Shown here: positions 1-7,730 of the stretch, one piece after another | How positions within the stretch are numbered: the first letter of the stretch is position 1 | Layout of the letters: the number at the start of each line of letters is the position of its first letter | Program-made: the position numbers and the translations under genes | The notes under the pieces: generated by a model | What the model saw: the letters and a program-made list of their open reading frames with translations, nothing else | The model's database searches: none | Told to the model about the DNA's origin: nothing | From: UBA6182 sp964479585 | Lineage (GTDB): Bacteria > Bacillota_I > Bacilli_A > Erysipelotrichales > Erysipelotrichaceae | DNA: 35,551 nt | NCBI GenBank assembly: GCA_964479585.1 | Contig: CAYZMP010000012.1 | Span: forward strand, 1 to 35,551 | Direction: 5' to 3'

Positions 1-16
1 CGCTAAAGCTCTATCG

Positions 17-41
17 AACCCCCAGACTATCTGGGGGTTTT
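17..41 (+). terminator. Intrinsic terminator reading rightward
   Basis: A perfect 10-bp stem (17-26 with 30-39) encloses a 3-nt CTA loop and runs into four T's at 38-41. The T-tail is on the plus strand only, so it suits a rightward unit lying left of the window. Nothing else can be read in the first 16 bases. Confidence 0.7.
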
Positions 42-53
42 AGTAACAACAAC

Positions 54-81
54 AAAAAAAGACTAAAAATTAGTCTTTTTA
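54..81 (-). terminator. Terminator of lysS
   Basis: On the minus strand an 8-10 bp stem (plus-strand arms 58-65 and 71-78, extendable by A-T pairs) is followed by a T-tract (A's at 54-60 on the plus strand). The lysS stop codon at 79-81 lies at the foot of the hairpin, so this ends the tilS-to-lysS unit. It converges with the rightward terminator at 17-41. Confidence 0.8.
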
Positions 82-1560
82 TCGGTTTCTCATATGGGGG
101 AACAATATAACTTCTCGAATGGTTTCAGCGTTTGTTAATAGCATGATTAATCGATCTATCCCAACACCAAGTCCTCCTGTTGGTGGTAACCCATACTCTA
201 ATGCTTCCACAAAATCAATGTCCATTTCACTTGCTTCTACATTTCCTAACTCTTTTTCTTTAAGTTGGCTTTCAAAGCGAGTTCGTTGATCAATAGGATC
301 ATTTAATTCACTAAATGCATTTGCATACTCACGACCATCAATAAACAACTCAAACCGTTCTGTAAATCGTGGATCATCTGTATTTACTTTTGCAAGTGGT
401 GAAACTTCAATTGGGTGACCATAAACAAAAGTTGGTTGAACACAATTCTTCTCTGCATACTTCTCAAAGAATAAATTGACAACATGTCCATAACTTTGTT
501 GGTGCTTAAGAAGTTCAATGCCATGTTCTTTAGCAAGTTCTAAGGCTTGCTTTTCATCCATTTCAAAGAAATTAATTTTAATAGCTTCATTAATTGCATC
601 AACCATGTGCAATCTACGATATGGACCAGCTAATTGTAACTGTTTATCACCGTAAGTTACCATCGTATTATCTAATGTTTTTCTAACGACATGTTCCATC
701 ATTTCTTCAATGATGTTCATCATGCCTTCCATATCACTGTATGCAATGTAAGCTTCAATAGTTGTAAACTCAGGATTGTGTTTTGTACTCATCCCTTCAT
801 TTCTAAATAAACGACCAATTTCATATACCCCATCAAATCCACCTACAATTAATCGTTTTAGAGGTAGTTCTGTTGCGATTCTTAAATAGAAATCCATATC
901 CAACGTATTATGATGTGTAACAAACGGGCGCGCCGCTGCACCACCTAAAATTGGTGTTAACACAGGTGTCTCAACTTCTACACAACCAATGCTATCAAAA
1001 TATTCACGTATTGCTGAAATAATTTTTGGTCGTAACATGGCAATCTTACGTGCCTCTTCATTCATAATCAAATCAACATAACGTCTACGATAACGCTCTT
1101 CCACATCATGCAAACCATGGAATTTATCAGGTAATGGACGAAGTGCTTTTGTTAAATGAACTAATTCTTTTGCCTTTATTGATAACTCTCCGTGATTGGT
1201 GCGGAAAACTGTACCAGATACACCGACAATATCACCTAAATCAAGCATATCAAAATAGTCAAACCACTTTTCTCCAACAGTGTCTTTGCGTACATAAATT
1301 TGCATTTGTCCATGTTGATCTTGGATATGCATAAACCCTGCTTTACCCATAAGTCGTTTTGTCATTACTCGACCAGCAATAACGACGTCTTTGTTAAGTT
1401 CTGCTAGTTGTTCTTTATCGTACTGTTCATAATTTTCAACAATTTCTTTTGTGTTGCTACTACGATTAAAAGCATGACCAAAGGGTTCAATACCCATTTC
1501 TTTTAGTCGTTCTAATTTCTCTCTACGTGCTATCTGTTGATCGTTTAACTGTTGTGTCAC
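79..1560 (-). CDS. lysS: Lysyl-tRNA synthetase, class II
   Basis: Charges tRNA-Lys with lysine in the cytoplasm. The 493-aa length is normal for bacterial class II LysRS. An N-terminal OB-fold anticodon-binding domain covers about residues 60-135. The class II catalytic domain follows, with motif 2 (FRNEGMSTKHNPEFTT, 252-267) and motif 3 (GLGVGIDRL, 463-471). The start is a GTG at 1560 that overlaps the TGA stop of dusB and has a GGAGGG Shine-Dalgarno sequence about 6 nt upstream, so translation is probably coupled to dusB. It is the last gene of the cluster and ends in a terminator. The dusB-lysS neighbourhood is common in Bacilli. No T-box leader is present. Confidence 0.97.
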   Translation of the reverse strand: MTQQLNDQQIARREKLERLKEMGIEPFGHAFNRSSNTKEIVENYEQYDKEQLAELNKDVVIAGRVMTKRLMGKAGFMHIQDQHGQMQIYVRKDTVGEKWFDYFDMLDLGDIVGVSGTVFRTNHGELSIKAKELVHLTKALRPLPDKFHGLHDVEERYRRRYVDLIMNEEARKIAMLRPKIISAIREYFDSIGCVEVETPVLTPILGGAAARPFVTHHNTLDMDFYLRIATELPLKRLIVGGFDGVYEIGRLFRNEGMSTKHNPEFTTIEAYIAYSDMEGMMNIIEEMMEHVVRKTLDNTMVTYGDKQLQLAGPYRRLHMVDAINEAIKINFFEMDEKQALELAKEHGIELLKHQQSYGHVVNLFFEKYAEKNCVQPTFVYGHPIEVSPLAKVNTDDPRFTERFELFIDGREYANAFSELNDPIDQRTRFESQLKEKELGNVEASEMDIDFVEALEYGLPPTGGLGVGIDRLIMLLTNAETIREVILFPHMRNR

Positions 1561-2534
1561 ACTAAACCCTCCATCAATAATTTTTCTTTATAATCATTTA
1601 GTATACTTTTTAACTCTTCAAATGTTTTTGCATTTGCAATCTTCTCCTTCGCTCTATGCGAATGAGGATAACCTTTAACTGCCATAGATCCATGACTTCG
1701 CATTTCTCGAATAGCAGTATACTCACCTTTAAGATCGATGAGCGCCTTTGCATGTGCTATTGTAACATCAAATCGTTGTTGAATACTAATATTAAATTCC
1801 TTATTTTGCAAATAGTTTGTTATTTCCTGAATAATCCAAGGCTGTCCCCACACTGCTCTTGCAATCATAATGGCATCCACATTTGTAGTCTCAAACATTT
1901 GTTGAGCACTTTTACCATTTACAATATCCCCATTTCCAATAACAGGAATCGTTAAAGCCTCTTTAACTTTTTTAATCATGTCTAAGTCAACCTCACCTGA
2001 ATACATTTTCGAACGGGTTCTACCATGTATCGCAAGTGCATCTGCTCCTGCTTGCTCAAGTTTTAATGCCATTTCAACTGCATTTTTTGAGTGCTCATCC
2101 CAACCAGTTCTTATTTTTACCGTTACAGGTTTTGATACATTTTGTTTTATGGCATACACAATCTCACTCGCTAAATCAGGGGTTTTCATTAAAGATGCGC
2201 CACCATTACTAGAAACCACTTTATTAACAGGACATCCCATGTTGATATCAATGATGGCACAGTTGCTGTATTTATCTAAATATTGAGCTGCTTTAACCAT
2301 CGTAGAAACATCCGCCCCAAAAAGCTGCATGCTTACTAGTCCTTCATCTTCATCAACTTTAGTCATCATAAGTGTTTTTTCATTTTTATACACAATGGCT
2401 TTATCACTTACCATTTCACTATAGATTAGTGCTGGATTAAACTGCTTAACAATTTTGCGGAAAGCTTGATTACTCACACCTGCCATCGGACCTACAATAA
2501 TATTAGATGGAAGGCTTATTTCTCTTATTTTCAT
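1557..2534 (-). CDS. dusB: tRNA-dihydrouridine synthase, DusB family
   Basis: FMN-dependent enzyme that reduces uridine to dihydrouridine in tRNA. The TIM-barrel start contains GPMAGVSNQAF near residue 15, and the catalytic cysteine is in NMGCP (about C101 from the ATG). The barrel continues with KIRTGWD, HGRTR and GNGDI, all typical of the family. The reading frame opens at a TTG (2543), but I prefer the ATG at 2534, because the family begins with M-K-I just before the barrel. An AAGGAG lies 13 nt before the ATG and only 4 nt before the TTG, so spacing does not settle the start. It overlaps the 3' end of hslO by 32 nt from the ATG. Its TGA stop overlaps the lysS GTG. Confidence 0.95.
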   Translation of the reverse strand: MKIREISLPSNIIVGPMAGVSNQAFRKIVKQFNPALIYSEMVSDKAIVYKNEKTLMMTKVDEDEGLVSMQLFGADVSTMVKAAQYLDKYSNCAIIDINMGCPVNKVVSSNGGASLMKTPDLASEIVYAIKQNVSKPVTVKIRTGWDEHSKNAVEMALKLEQAGADALAIHGRTRSKMYSGEVDLDMIKKVKEALTIPVIGNGDIVNGKSAQQMFETTNVDAIMIARAVWGQPWIIQEITNYLQNKEFNISIQQRFDVTIAHAKALIDLKGEYTAIREMRSHGSMAVKGYPHSHRAKEKIANAKTFEELKSILNDYKEKLLMEGLV

Positions 2535-3408
2535 CAAACTCAATTTTCTCCTTAATAATCTCTGCTAATTCATGTTTATCAAAGACATATTTTTCTTTGC
2601 AGAAATGACAAATTACTTCTGCTTGTTCATCCTCAATTAACATATCTTTCAAATCAACAACATCAATCATCTTTAATCCACTACGTATACGCTTAAAGGA
2701 ACAATCACAATGATATTGCAAAGGTTGCGCATCTAAAATATCGACATCAGAAAACAACGATCTCGCTACATTTTTTGCATCTTGTCTTTCATTAAAAATT
2801 GTAGAAACAGGTTTTAAATTCTTAATGACATGTTCAGCTGCTAATATATCTTCTTCTTGTGCATCTGGCATCATTTGAATGACAATTGCTCCTGCTGATA
2901 ATACTTGATTGTCTTTACCAACAAGAACTCCAACACTAACGGCTGAAGGTGTTTGTTCTGATACTGTAAAATATTGAGCAAAATCTTCTCCAATTTCAGA
3001 GGAAACTAAATCAACACTAGAAACAAAACTATGTTTCATTCCCATATCTTTAATTACTTCTAATGTTCCTCTGCCTATTGCTTTAGCGACATCTAATTTT
3101 TTTGTTTGTTTATTTATAAATTGCACTGATGGTTCTACAACATAACCTTTTAATTGACCTTTACTATTGCTTATCGCTGTTGTTTTTATAAGAGGGCCAT
3201 CACCACGAATGGTGCATGTGATTTGATCTTCTTTGTTCTTTAACATGCTTCCCATTATTGCAGTCACACTTAAAAGTCTTCCTAATGCTGCAGATGCAGT
3301 TGGGTATGTTTCATGAATACGTTGAGCATATCGAACAAGCTCTGTTGTATTTGCAACAAGTATTCGAATTCTACCTTGATGTGCTAGTGCTTTAATAACT
3401 TGGTCCAT
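2503..3408 (-). CDS. hslO: Redox-regulated chaperone Hsp33
   Basis: Cytoplasmic holdase activated by oxidation. At 301 aa it has the normal length. The C-terminal zinc switch is intact: C234-x-C236 and C267-x-x-C270 coordinate zinc when reduced and form disulfides on oxidative stress. The N-terminal half carries family blocks such as TIRGDGPL and GYVVEP. The ATG at 3408 has a good GGAGG sequence 8-9 nt upstream. A terminator-like hairpin stands between ftsH and this gene, and I see no promoter between that hairpin and the start. Expression therefore probably relies on read-through from ftsH. The tilS-hpt-ftsH-hslO order is the classical Bacilli arrangement. Confidence 0.95.
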   Translation of the reverse strand: MDQVIKALAHQGRIRILVANTTELVRYAQRIHETYPTASAALGRLLSVTAIMGSMLKNKEDQITCTIRGDGPLIKTTAISNSKGQLKGYVVEPSVQFINKQTKKLDVAKAIGRGTLEVIKDMGMKHSFVSSVDLVSSEIGEDFAQYFTVSEQTPSAVSVGVLVGKDNQVLSAGAIVIQMMPDAQEEDILAAEHVIKNLKPVSTIFNERQDAKNVARSLFSDVDILDAQPLQYHCDCSFKRIRSGLKMIDVVDLKDMLIEDEQAEVICHFCKEKYVFDKHELAEIIKEKIEFDENKRNKPSI

Positions 3409-3422
3409 TGATAACCTCCTAT

Positions 3423-3446
3423 AAAAAAATCCCCTGTTACCAGGGG
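3423..3446 (-). terminator. Terminator or attenuator between ftsH and hslO
   Basis: On the minus strand a perfect 6-bp stem (CCCCTG/CAGGGG, plus-strand arms 3431-3436 and 3441-3446) with a GTAA tetraloop runs into ATTTTTTT (A's at 3423-3429 on the plus strand). It lies only 7 nt after the ftsH stop and just upstream of the hslO ribosome-binding site. It is probably a leaky intra-operon terminator. Confidence 0.75.
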
Positions 3447-3453
3447 AGTAAGT

Positions 3454-5307
3454 TTAAACTTCCACTACTTCTGGCTCACCGTTTTTATCAGCTAATACTT
3501 TGCCTTGTGCAAGTGCTTCTATTTGCTCGTTGGTGAGAGTCTCATACTCGATGAGTGCATCTGTAATCTTATCTAGTAACTCACGATTATCAGAAATTAG
3601 TTTCTTAGCTTTTTCATAACATACATCAATAATATGACGTACTTCTTTATCGATTTCAAAAGCAATTTCACCAGAATAATTTTGTTGTGAACTGTAATCT
3701 CTACCTAAGAATACATTTCCACCACGTTTTTCATATTGAATTGGTCCTAAATTACTCATTCCATAAGACATAACCATATCTCTTGCAATGATTGTTGCAC
3801 GTTCAATATCATTGTATGCTCCACTTGTTATTTCATTAAATACAATCTCTTCCGCTACACGTCCACCAAGAAGTCCTGTAATTTTTGATAAGAAGTCGCT
3901 TTTTGTATTTAAGAATTTCTCTTCACGAGGTGTCATTAAGTTGTATCCACCTGCCATACCACGAGGAATGATGGTAACTTTTTGAACCATATCAGCATCT
4001 TCTAGTTTTAAACCAATAATGGCATGTCCAGTTTCATGTACGGCAACCAAACGTTTTTCTCGTTCAGAATATGTACGTGATCTTTTTGCTGGTCCCATAA
4101 TGACACGGTCAATTGCCTCATCTAAGTTTTCCATTGTGATCTTATCTCGATCTTCACGCACTGCCAAAATTGCAGCTTCATTTAAGACGTTTTCTAAATC
4201 AGCTCCAGAGAAACCTGGTGTTCTTTTTGCTAATGCTTCTAAGTCAACCGAATCATCTAAAAACTTATTTCGAGCATGAACTTTTAATATTGCTGATCGT
4301 CCTTTACGATCAGGTAAGCTTACCGTAATTTGTCGATCAAATCGTCCAGGTCTTAGTAGCGCAGGATCTAATACATCTGGACGGTTTGTTGCAGCAACAA
4401 GCACTACACCAGAATTATCTGTAATACCATCCATCTCAACAAGCAATTGGTTTAGTGTTTGCTCACGTTCATCGTGACCACCACCAACACCAGCACCACG
4501 TTGACGACCAACTGCATCAATTTCATCAATAAAGATAATACATGGAGCTGTCGCTACAGCTTTTTTAAACATATCACGAACACGACTTGCACCTACACCA
4601 ACAAACATCTCTACAAAATCGGAACCAGAAATGGAATAAAAAGGCACATCCGCTTCTCCAGCAACCGCCTTTGCTAATAATGTTTTACCAGTACCTGGAG
4701 AACCAACTAACAATACTCCTTTTGGAATACGAGCTCCCATTTTTGCAAATCGTTTAGGATTCTTTAAATATAAAATTAACTCTGCCATTTCTTCTTTTTC
4801 TTCGTCACATCCAGCCACATCATCAAAGCGAACTTTGATGCTTCCTTCTAGACGTGCTTTTGATTTACCAAACTCAAACGCTTTTGAATTTCCACCTGAG
4901 TTCATTCTTGTAAGCAAGAAAAAGGCAAATCCACCAAACAGTAAGAAAGGTATAATTTGAATAAGTGTATCCAAGAACACATTACTTTCATATGGATTAA
5001 CTACATTCACCTTTTCAACACTGTTGTTTAATCGCTCCATTAATTGATTGGTTGATTCCTCAGTATTTGGAATACGCGCACTAAAAGAAATGGTTTCACC
5101 ATTTTGTGTGTATGTTCCTGTAATGTCTACAACAACATTACTTACAGATACTGTTGCTTCCTCAATACGATTTTGACTAATCAATTGATTAAATTGATTG
5201 TAATCTAAACGTTCAATTGCAGTTTGATTTAGAATAGAAGATAAACTAAACACTGCTAAGAGTACAATCAAATAAGGAATCATGTTTATAAATCTTTTAT
5301 TTTTCAT
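3454..5307 (-). CDS. ftsH: ATP-dependent zinc metalloprotease FtsH
   Basis: Membrane-anchored AAA+ protease that degrades membrane and regulatory proteins. Two N-terminal membrane segments (about 9-26 and 113-133) flank an extracytoplasmic region of roughly 85 residues. The AAA module has a Walker A of GSPGTGKT (202-209; the family usually has GPPGTGKT), a Walker B of IIFIDE (257-262) and a second region of homology ending in RPGRFDRQ near 320. The M41 protease domain has the zinc site HETGH (424-428) and the third ligand in NDIERA (near D500). The 617-aa length fits, with a short acidic tail. The ATG at 5307 follows GGAG. It sits 10 nt after hpt and is followed by a terminator. Confidence 0.97.
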   Translation of the reverse strand: MKNKRFINMIPYLIVLLAVFSLSSILNQTAIERLDYNQFNQLISQNRIEEATVSVSNVVVDITGTYTQNGETISFSARIPNTEESTNQLMERLNNSVEKVNVVNPYESNVFLDTLIQIIPFLLFGGFAFFLLTRMNSGGNSKAFEFGKSKARLEGSIKVRFDDVAGCDEEKEEMAELILYLKNPKRFAKMGARIPKGVLLVGSPGTGKTLLAKAVAGEADVPFYSISGSDFVEMFVGVGASRVRDMFKKAVATAPCIIFIDEIDAVGRQRGAGVGGGHDEREQTLNQLLVEMDGITDNSGVVLVAATNRPDVLDPALLRPGRFDRQITVSLPDRKGRSAILKVHARNKFLDDSVDLEALAKRTPGFSGADLENVLNEAAILAVREDRDKITMENLDEAIDRVIMGPAKRSRTYSEREKRLVAVHETGHAIIGLKLEDADMVQKVTIIPRGMAGGYNLMTPREEKFLNTKSDFLSKITGLLGGRVAEEIVFNEITSGAYNDIERATIIARDMVMSYGMSNLGPIQYEKRGGNVFLGRDYSSQQNYSGEIAFEIDKEVRHIIDVCYEKAKKLISDNRELLDKITDALIEYETLTNEQIEALAQGKVLADKNGEPEVVEV

Positions 5308-5317
5308 TACTTACTCC

Positions 5318-5866
5318 TCATTTATAAAATTCGTCTTTTAAAACTCCTACGTATGGTAAATTACGATATTTCTCATTAAAATCTAACCCAAATCCAATAA
5401 CAAACTCATTTGGGATTTCAAAGCCAATAAAATCTGCTTCTACTTCGATTACACGTCGGCTTGGTTTATCAAGTAAAGTTACAATTTTAACTTCGCTAGC
5501 GCCTTTGTTTTTTAACAACTGTTTTACTTCTTTAATGGTTCGCCCAGTATCTACAATATCTTCAACTAGTAAGATAGGGGTTTCCTTGATTGAACGATCT
5601 AAATCTTTAATGATTCTTACATCTCCGATTGATTCAGTTCCTTCATAACTTGATACATCCATAAAATCAATTTCAATGTTTAAATCAATGTGTTTGATTA
5701 GTTCCGATAAAAACGGAATCGAACCTTTCAATATTGCGACAAGAACAGGTAATTGCTCGTACTCACGATAATAGTCGCTAATCGTTTTCCCTAACTCTTT
5801 ACAACGCTCAATAATCTCTTGTTCACTAACTAATACTTGCTTTACATCTTGGTGTAATTGACTCAT
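5318..5866 (-). CDS. hpt: Hypoxanthine phosphoribosyltransferase
   Basis: Salvages hypoxanthine or guanine with PRPP to give IMP or GMP. The 182-aa length matches Bacilli HprT. The PRPP-binding loop VEDIVDTGRT is at 101-110, preceded by the hydrophobic strand typical of type I phosphoribosyltransferases. A flexible-loop region with SSYEGT lies near 72-77, and VGFGLDFNEKYRNLPYVG near the C-terminus is a family hallmark. The start has GGAGG 4-5 nt upstream. It is placed between tilS and ftsH, as in B. subtilis, where HprT and TilS are reported to act together in ftsH regulation. Whether that holds here is unknown. Confidence 0.95.
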   Translation of the reverse strand: MSQLHQDVKQVLVSEQEIIERCKELGKTISDYYREYEQLPVLVAILKGSIPFLSELIKHIDLNIEIDFMDVSSYEGTESIGDVRIIKDLDRSIKETPILLVEDIVDTGRTIKEVKQLLKNKGASEVKIVTLLDKPSRRVIEVEADFIGFEIPNEFVIGFGLDFNEKYRNLPYVGVLKDEFYK

Positions 5867-5884
5867 ATTTCCTCCGTGTATTCC

Positions 5885-7087
5885 TTATTTTAGCACAAAT
5901 AAATTGGGATTGTTAGTGCTATGATTGACATCACATCGCCATCCCACAACATAAATAATTTCATCATTTTTATTTACAATGACGGGCCAACTACTTCTTT
6001 TAAACCAAGGTATTTTTTCTTGATTAAACCAAGTTGTAATCTTTTGATGGCCAAACTCACATTTAATTTTATCACCAGCTCTAAAGTTTCGTATGGTGAT
6101 TGGAAAATCTTCTTGTAACACACAAACTCCATCAAGTGTATCACTTTCACTCTTGCATGTAAAATATTTCGTTTTTACGTTCTTAATTGTATCAAAAGTA
6201 ACTTCATAATTATAGTTGTTTATTTCATTTAGTTCGAGTTTATTCTCTTGAAAATACACAACATAATTATTTCTTAGTGGAATCATTCCGATTTTATTCT
6301 GTTTTACTTGATCCACTATTTCACCTAATTGTTTTTTTGATATCGAATATGGATAGTGCGTCATACTAAAGTACATCCAAAGTAGTTCATACTGTCTTTC
6401 ACTATCTAGCGACAACAATATCGTTATATCAATTTTTGATTGAAGATGTTGTTGTAGTTCGCTTCTAATTTTTTTAAGTTGTGTGTTTTTCTGCTTTGCT
6501 TTTAAAATGATTTCTTCTTTTTGTTTCGATGAAAAAGAAGCGATTTTTTTTCGGATAGCATTTCGTGTGTATTTTGTATCATGGTTGCTTTCATCTTCGA
6601 AGTATCTGATGTTGTTTTCTTTGTTGTACATTAGTAATTGTTCTTTTGTAACATCAAGTAACACTCGTTTAATAAGTACGTCTTGAATAACCGATTCTCT
6701 TTGTAACCCAACATATTCTACTCGATGATTTCGACTTAATTGCCATAAGATAGTTTCAATATGATCATCCTTATGATGTGCCACAAGAACACCATTAGCA
6801 TTATGTTTTTTAACGACTTGTGAAAAAACACGATACCGAAAATCTCGTGCTTTAGCTTGAAAGTTTTTTGTAAATTGTGGAGCTATGATAACTTCACAGT
6901 AGATGTTGTGTTTATCACAGTAGGATTGAACATAGTTTACTTCTTCTTTAGATGAAGTCCGCATTTGATAATCAATAATACATGCCACTACATCCATCTG
7001 GTGTTTTACACACATACTAAGAAGTGCCATTGAATCATTTTGTCCTGAAACTCCCACTATCCATTTACCTTTTAACGCTTCAAACAT
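5885..7087 (-). CDS. tilS: tRNA(Ile)-lysidine synthetase
   Basis: Modifies C34 of the CAU-anticodon tRNA-Ile to lysidine, so that AUA is read as Ile. The N-type ATP-pyrophosphatase domain is recognisable. The P-loop is SGQNDS (14-19), where the family consensus is SGGxDS, so the second glycine is a glutamine. The downstream HHKDDHIET block (104-112) is fully typical. The C-terminal part carries RNFRAGDKI and ends with WPVIVNKNDEIIYVVGWR-like sequence, typical of the TilS C-terminal domain. At 400 aa it is slightly short, with a diverged middle. The start at 7087 has AGGTGAT upstream. A TATAAT at 7103-7108 might be a local promoter. Confidence 0.92.
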   Translation of the reverse strand: MFEALKGKWIVGVSGQNDSMALLSMCVKHQMDVVACIIDYQMRTSSKEEVNYVQSYCDKHNIYCEVIIAPQFTKNFQAKARDFRYRVFSQVVKKHNANGVLVAHHKDDHIETILWQLSRNHRVEYVGLQRESVIQDVLIKRVLLDVTKEQLLMYNKENNIRYFEDESNHDTKYTRNAIRKKIASFSSKQKEEIILKAKQKNTQLKKIRSELQQHLQSKIDITILLSLDSERQYELLWMYFSMTHYPYSISKKQLGEIVDQVKQNKIGMIPLRNNYVVYFQENKLELNEINNYNYEVTFDTIKNVKTKYFTCKSESDTLDGVCVLQEDFPITIRNFRAGDKIKCEFGHQKITTWFNQEKIPWFKRSSWPVIVNKNDEIIYVVGWRCDVNHSTNNPNLFVLK

Positions 7088-7102
7088 ACTATCACCTGTA
7101 TT

Positions 7103-7108
7103 ATTATA
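7103..7108 (-). promoter_or_regulatory. Possible -10 element for tilS
   Basis: A perfect TATAAT on the minus strand sits 15 nt before the tilS ATG, in the gap after the PemK-like gene. A convincing -35 hexamer is not visible at 16-18 nt, so this may be chance in AT-rich DNA. Confidence 0.3.
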
Positions 7109-7119
7109 CCAAACTAATG

Positions 7120-7653
7120 TTATGTTTGTTGAATTGTTAGTAGTAAGCGTTCCTTAAGTTCTTTAAATAAGCTACTAGCAGGATCAATGTGTGCTTTTTT
7201 ATCAATAATTCTTGCTTTGTTAATAAACTTTGCATCGTGTAAAAAACAGACAGAATTTTTGTTTAATCCCTTGACATGTTTTAATTGAAACAACTGTGGT
7301 AGTGGATAATGATTAGTTGGGTCTGCTTTTTTATATGTATCAGGATTAGAAGTCATTGGAATGACAAGCACTTTATTTCCACACATGTTTACCACAACGC
7401 CAAAATGTTGAAAGCCTGCCTCATAAGTATAAGCATGACCAAAATCGATGTAACATACATCACCAATTTTAACGGTCTTGTTAAAATGCTTTAAATAAGT
7501 AGGATCTGATCGCTCAAATCGGTTTTGTCCACTTATTTTTTCCATCTCCACTTTAAATAGTGGGAGCGTCATTAAATATTGTTTATATATTTGCGTATAC
7601 TCTTCTATAATTTGCAATTTACGATTACTTTTGTCTTTTTCAATGCTTTCCAT
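7120..7653 (-). CDS. PemK/MazF-like protein, no adjacent antitoxin
   Basis: The 177-residue protein has a charged helical N-terminal extension of about 60 residues. A PemK/MazF-like beta-barrel follows: GDVCYIDFG (64-72), then FGVVVNMCGNKVLVIPMTS (84-102). The serine/threonine of the PMTS strand is kept. The basic residue of the usual RPALVL strand is absent (QHFGVVV), so ribonuclease activity is doubtful. The gene upstream is mreB, separated by a terminator, and tilS is 32 nt downstream. No antitoxin-like gene is present. The start has AAGGAG 8 nt upstream, inside a perfect inverted repeat. It could be a domesticated RNA-binding protein or a non-toxic homologue rather than a toxin. The family assignment is fair; the function is unknown. 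Confidence 0.75.
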   Translation of the reverse strand: MESIEKDKSNRKLQIIEEYTQIYKQYLMTLPLFKVEMEKISGQNRFERSDPTYLKHFNKTVKIGDVCYIDFGHAYTYEAGFQHFGVVVNMCGNKVLVIPMTSNPDTYKKADPTNHYPLPQLFQLKHVKGLNKNSVCFLHDAKFINKARIIDKKAHIDPASSLFKELKERLLLTIQQT

Positions 7654-7669
7654 ATCAAGTCTCCTTGAT
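7654..7669 (-). promoter_or_regulatory. Palindrome presenting the ribosome-binding site of the PemK-like gene
   Basis: A perfect inverted repeat, ATCAAG-GAGA-CTTGAT, ends directly at the ATG (7653). The GGAG core lies at the stem-loop junction. In RNA it would form a 6-bp hairpin holding the Shine-Dalgarno sequence; in DNA it could be a small operator. This is a structural observation; the role is inferred. Confidence 0.5.
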
Positions 7670-7700
7670 GTAGAATATGAGACAACTACCTACTTTCCTT

Positions 7701-7730
7701 AAAATAAAAAGATAAGATTTCTCTTATCTT
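7701..7730 (-). terminator. Terminator of mreB
   Basis: A 9-bp perfect stem (plus-strand arms 7709-7717 and 7722-7730) with a GAAA tetraloop on the minus strand is followed by TTTATTTT. The mreB stop codon (7724-7726) lies inside the first arm. Confidence 0.85.

Noticed and set aside
7654..7723. Promoter for the PemK-like gene in the gap after mreB
   Set aside because: CATATT/TATTCT elements are present, but no acceptable -35 at a proper distance. I cannot support a site, although one is needed unless there is read-through from mreB.
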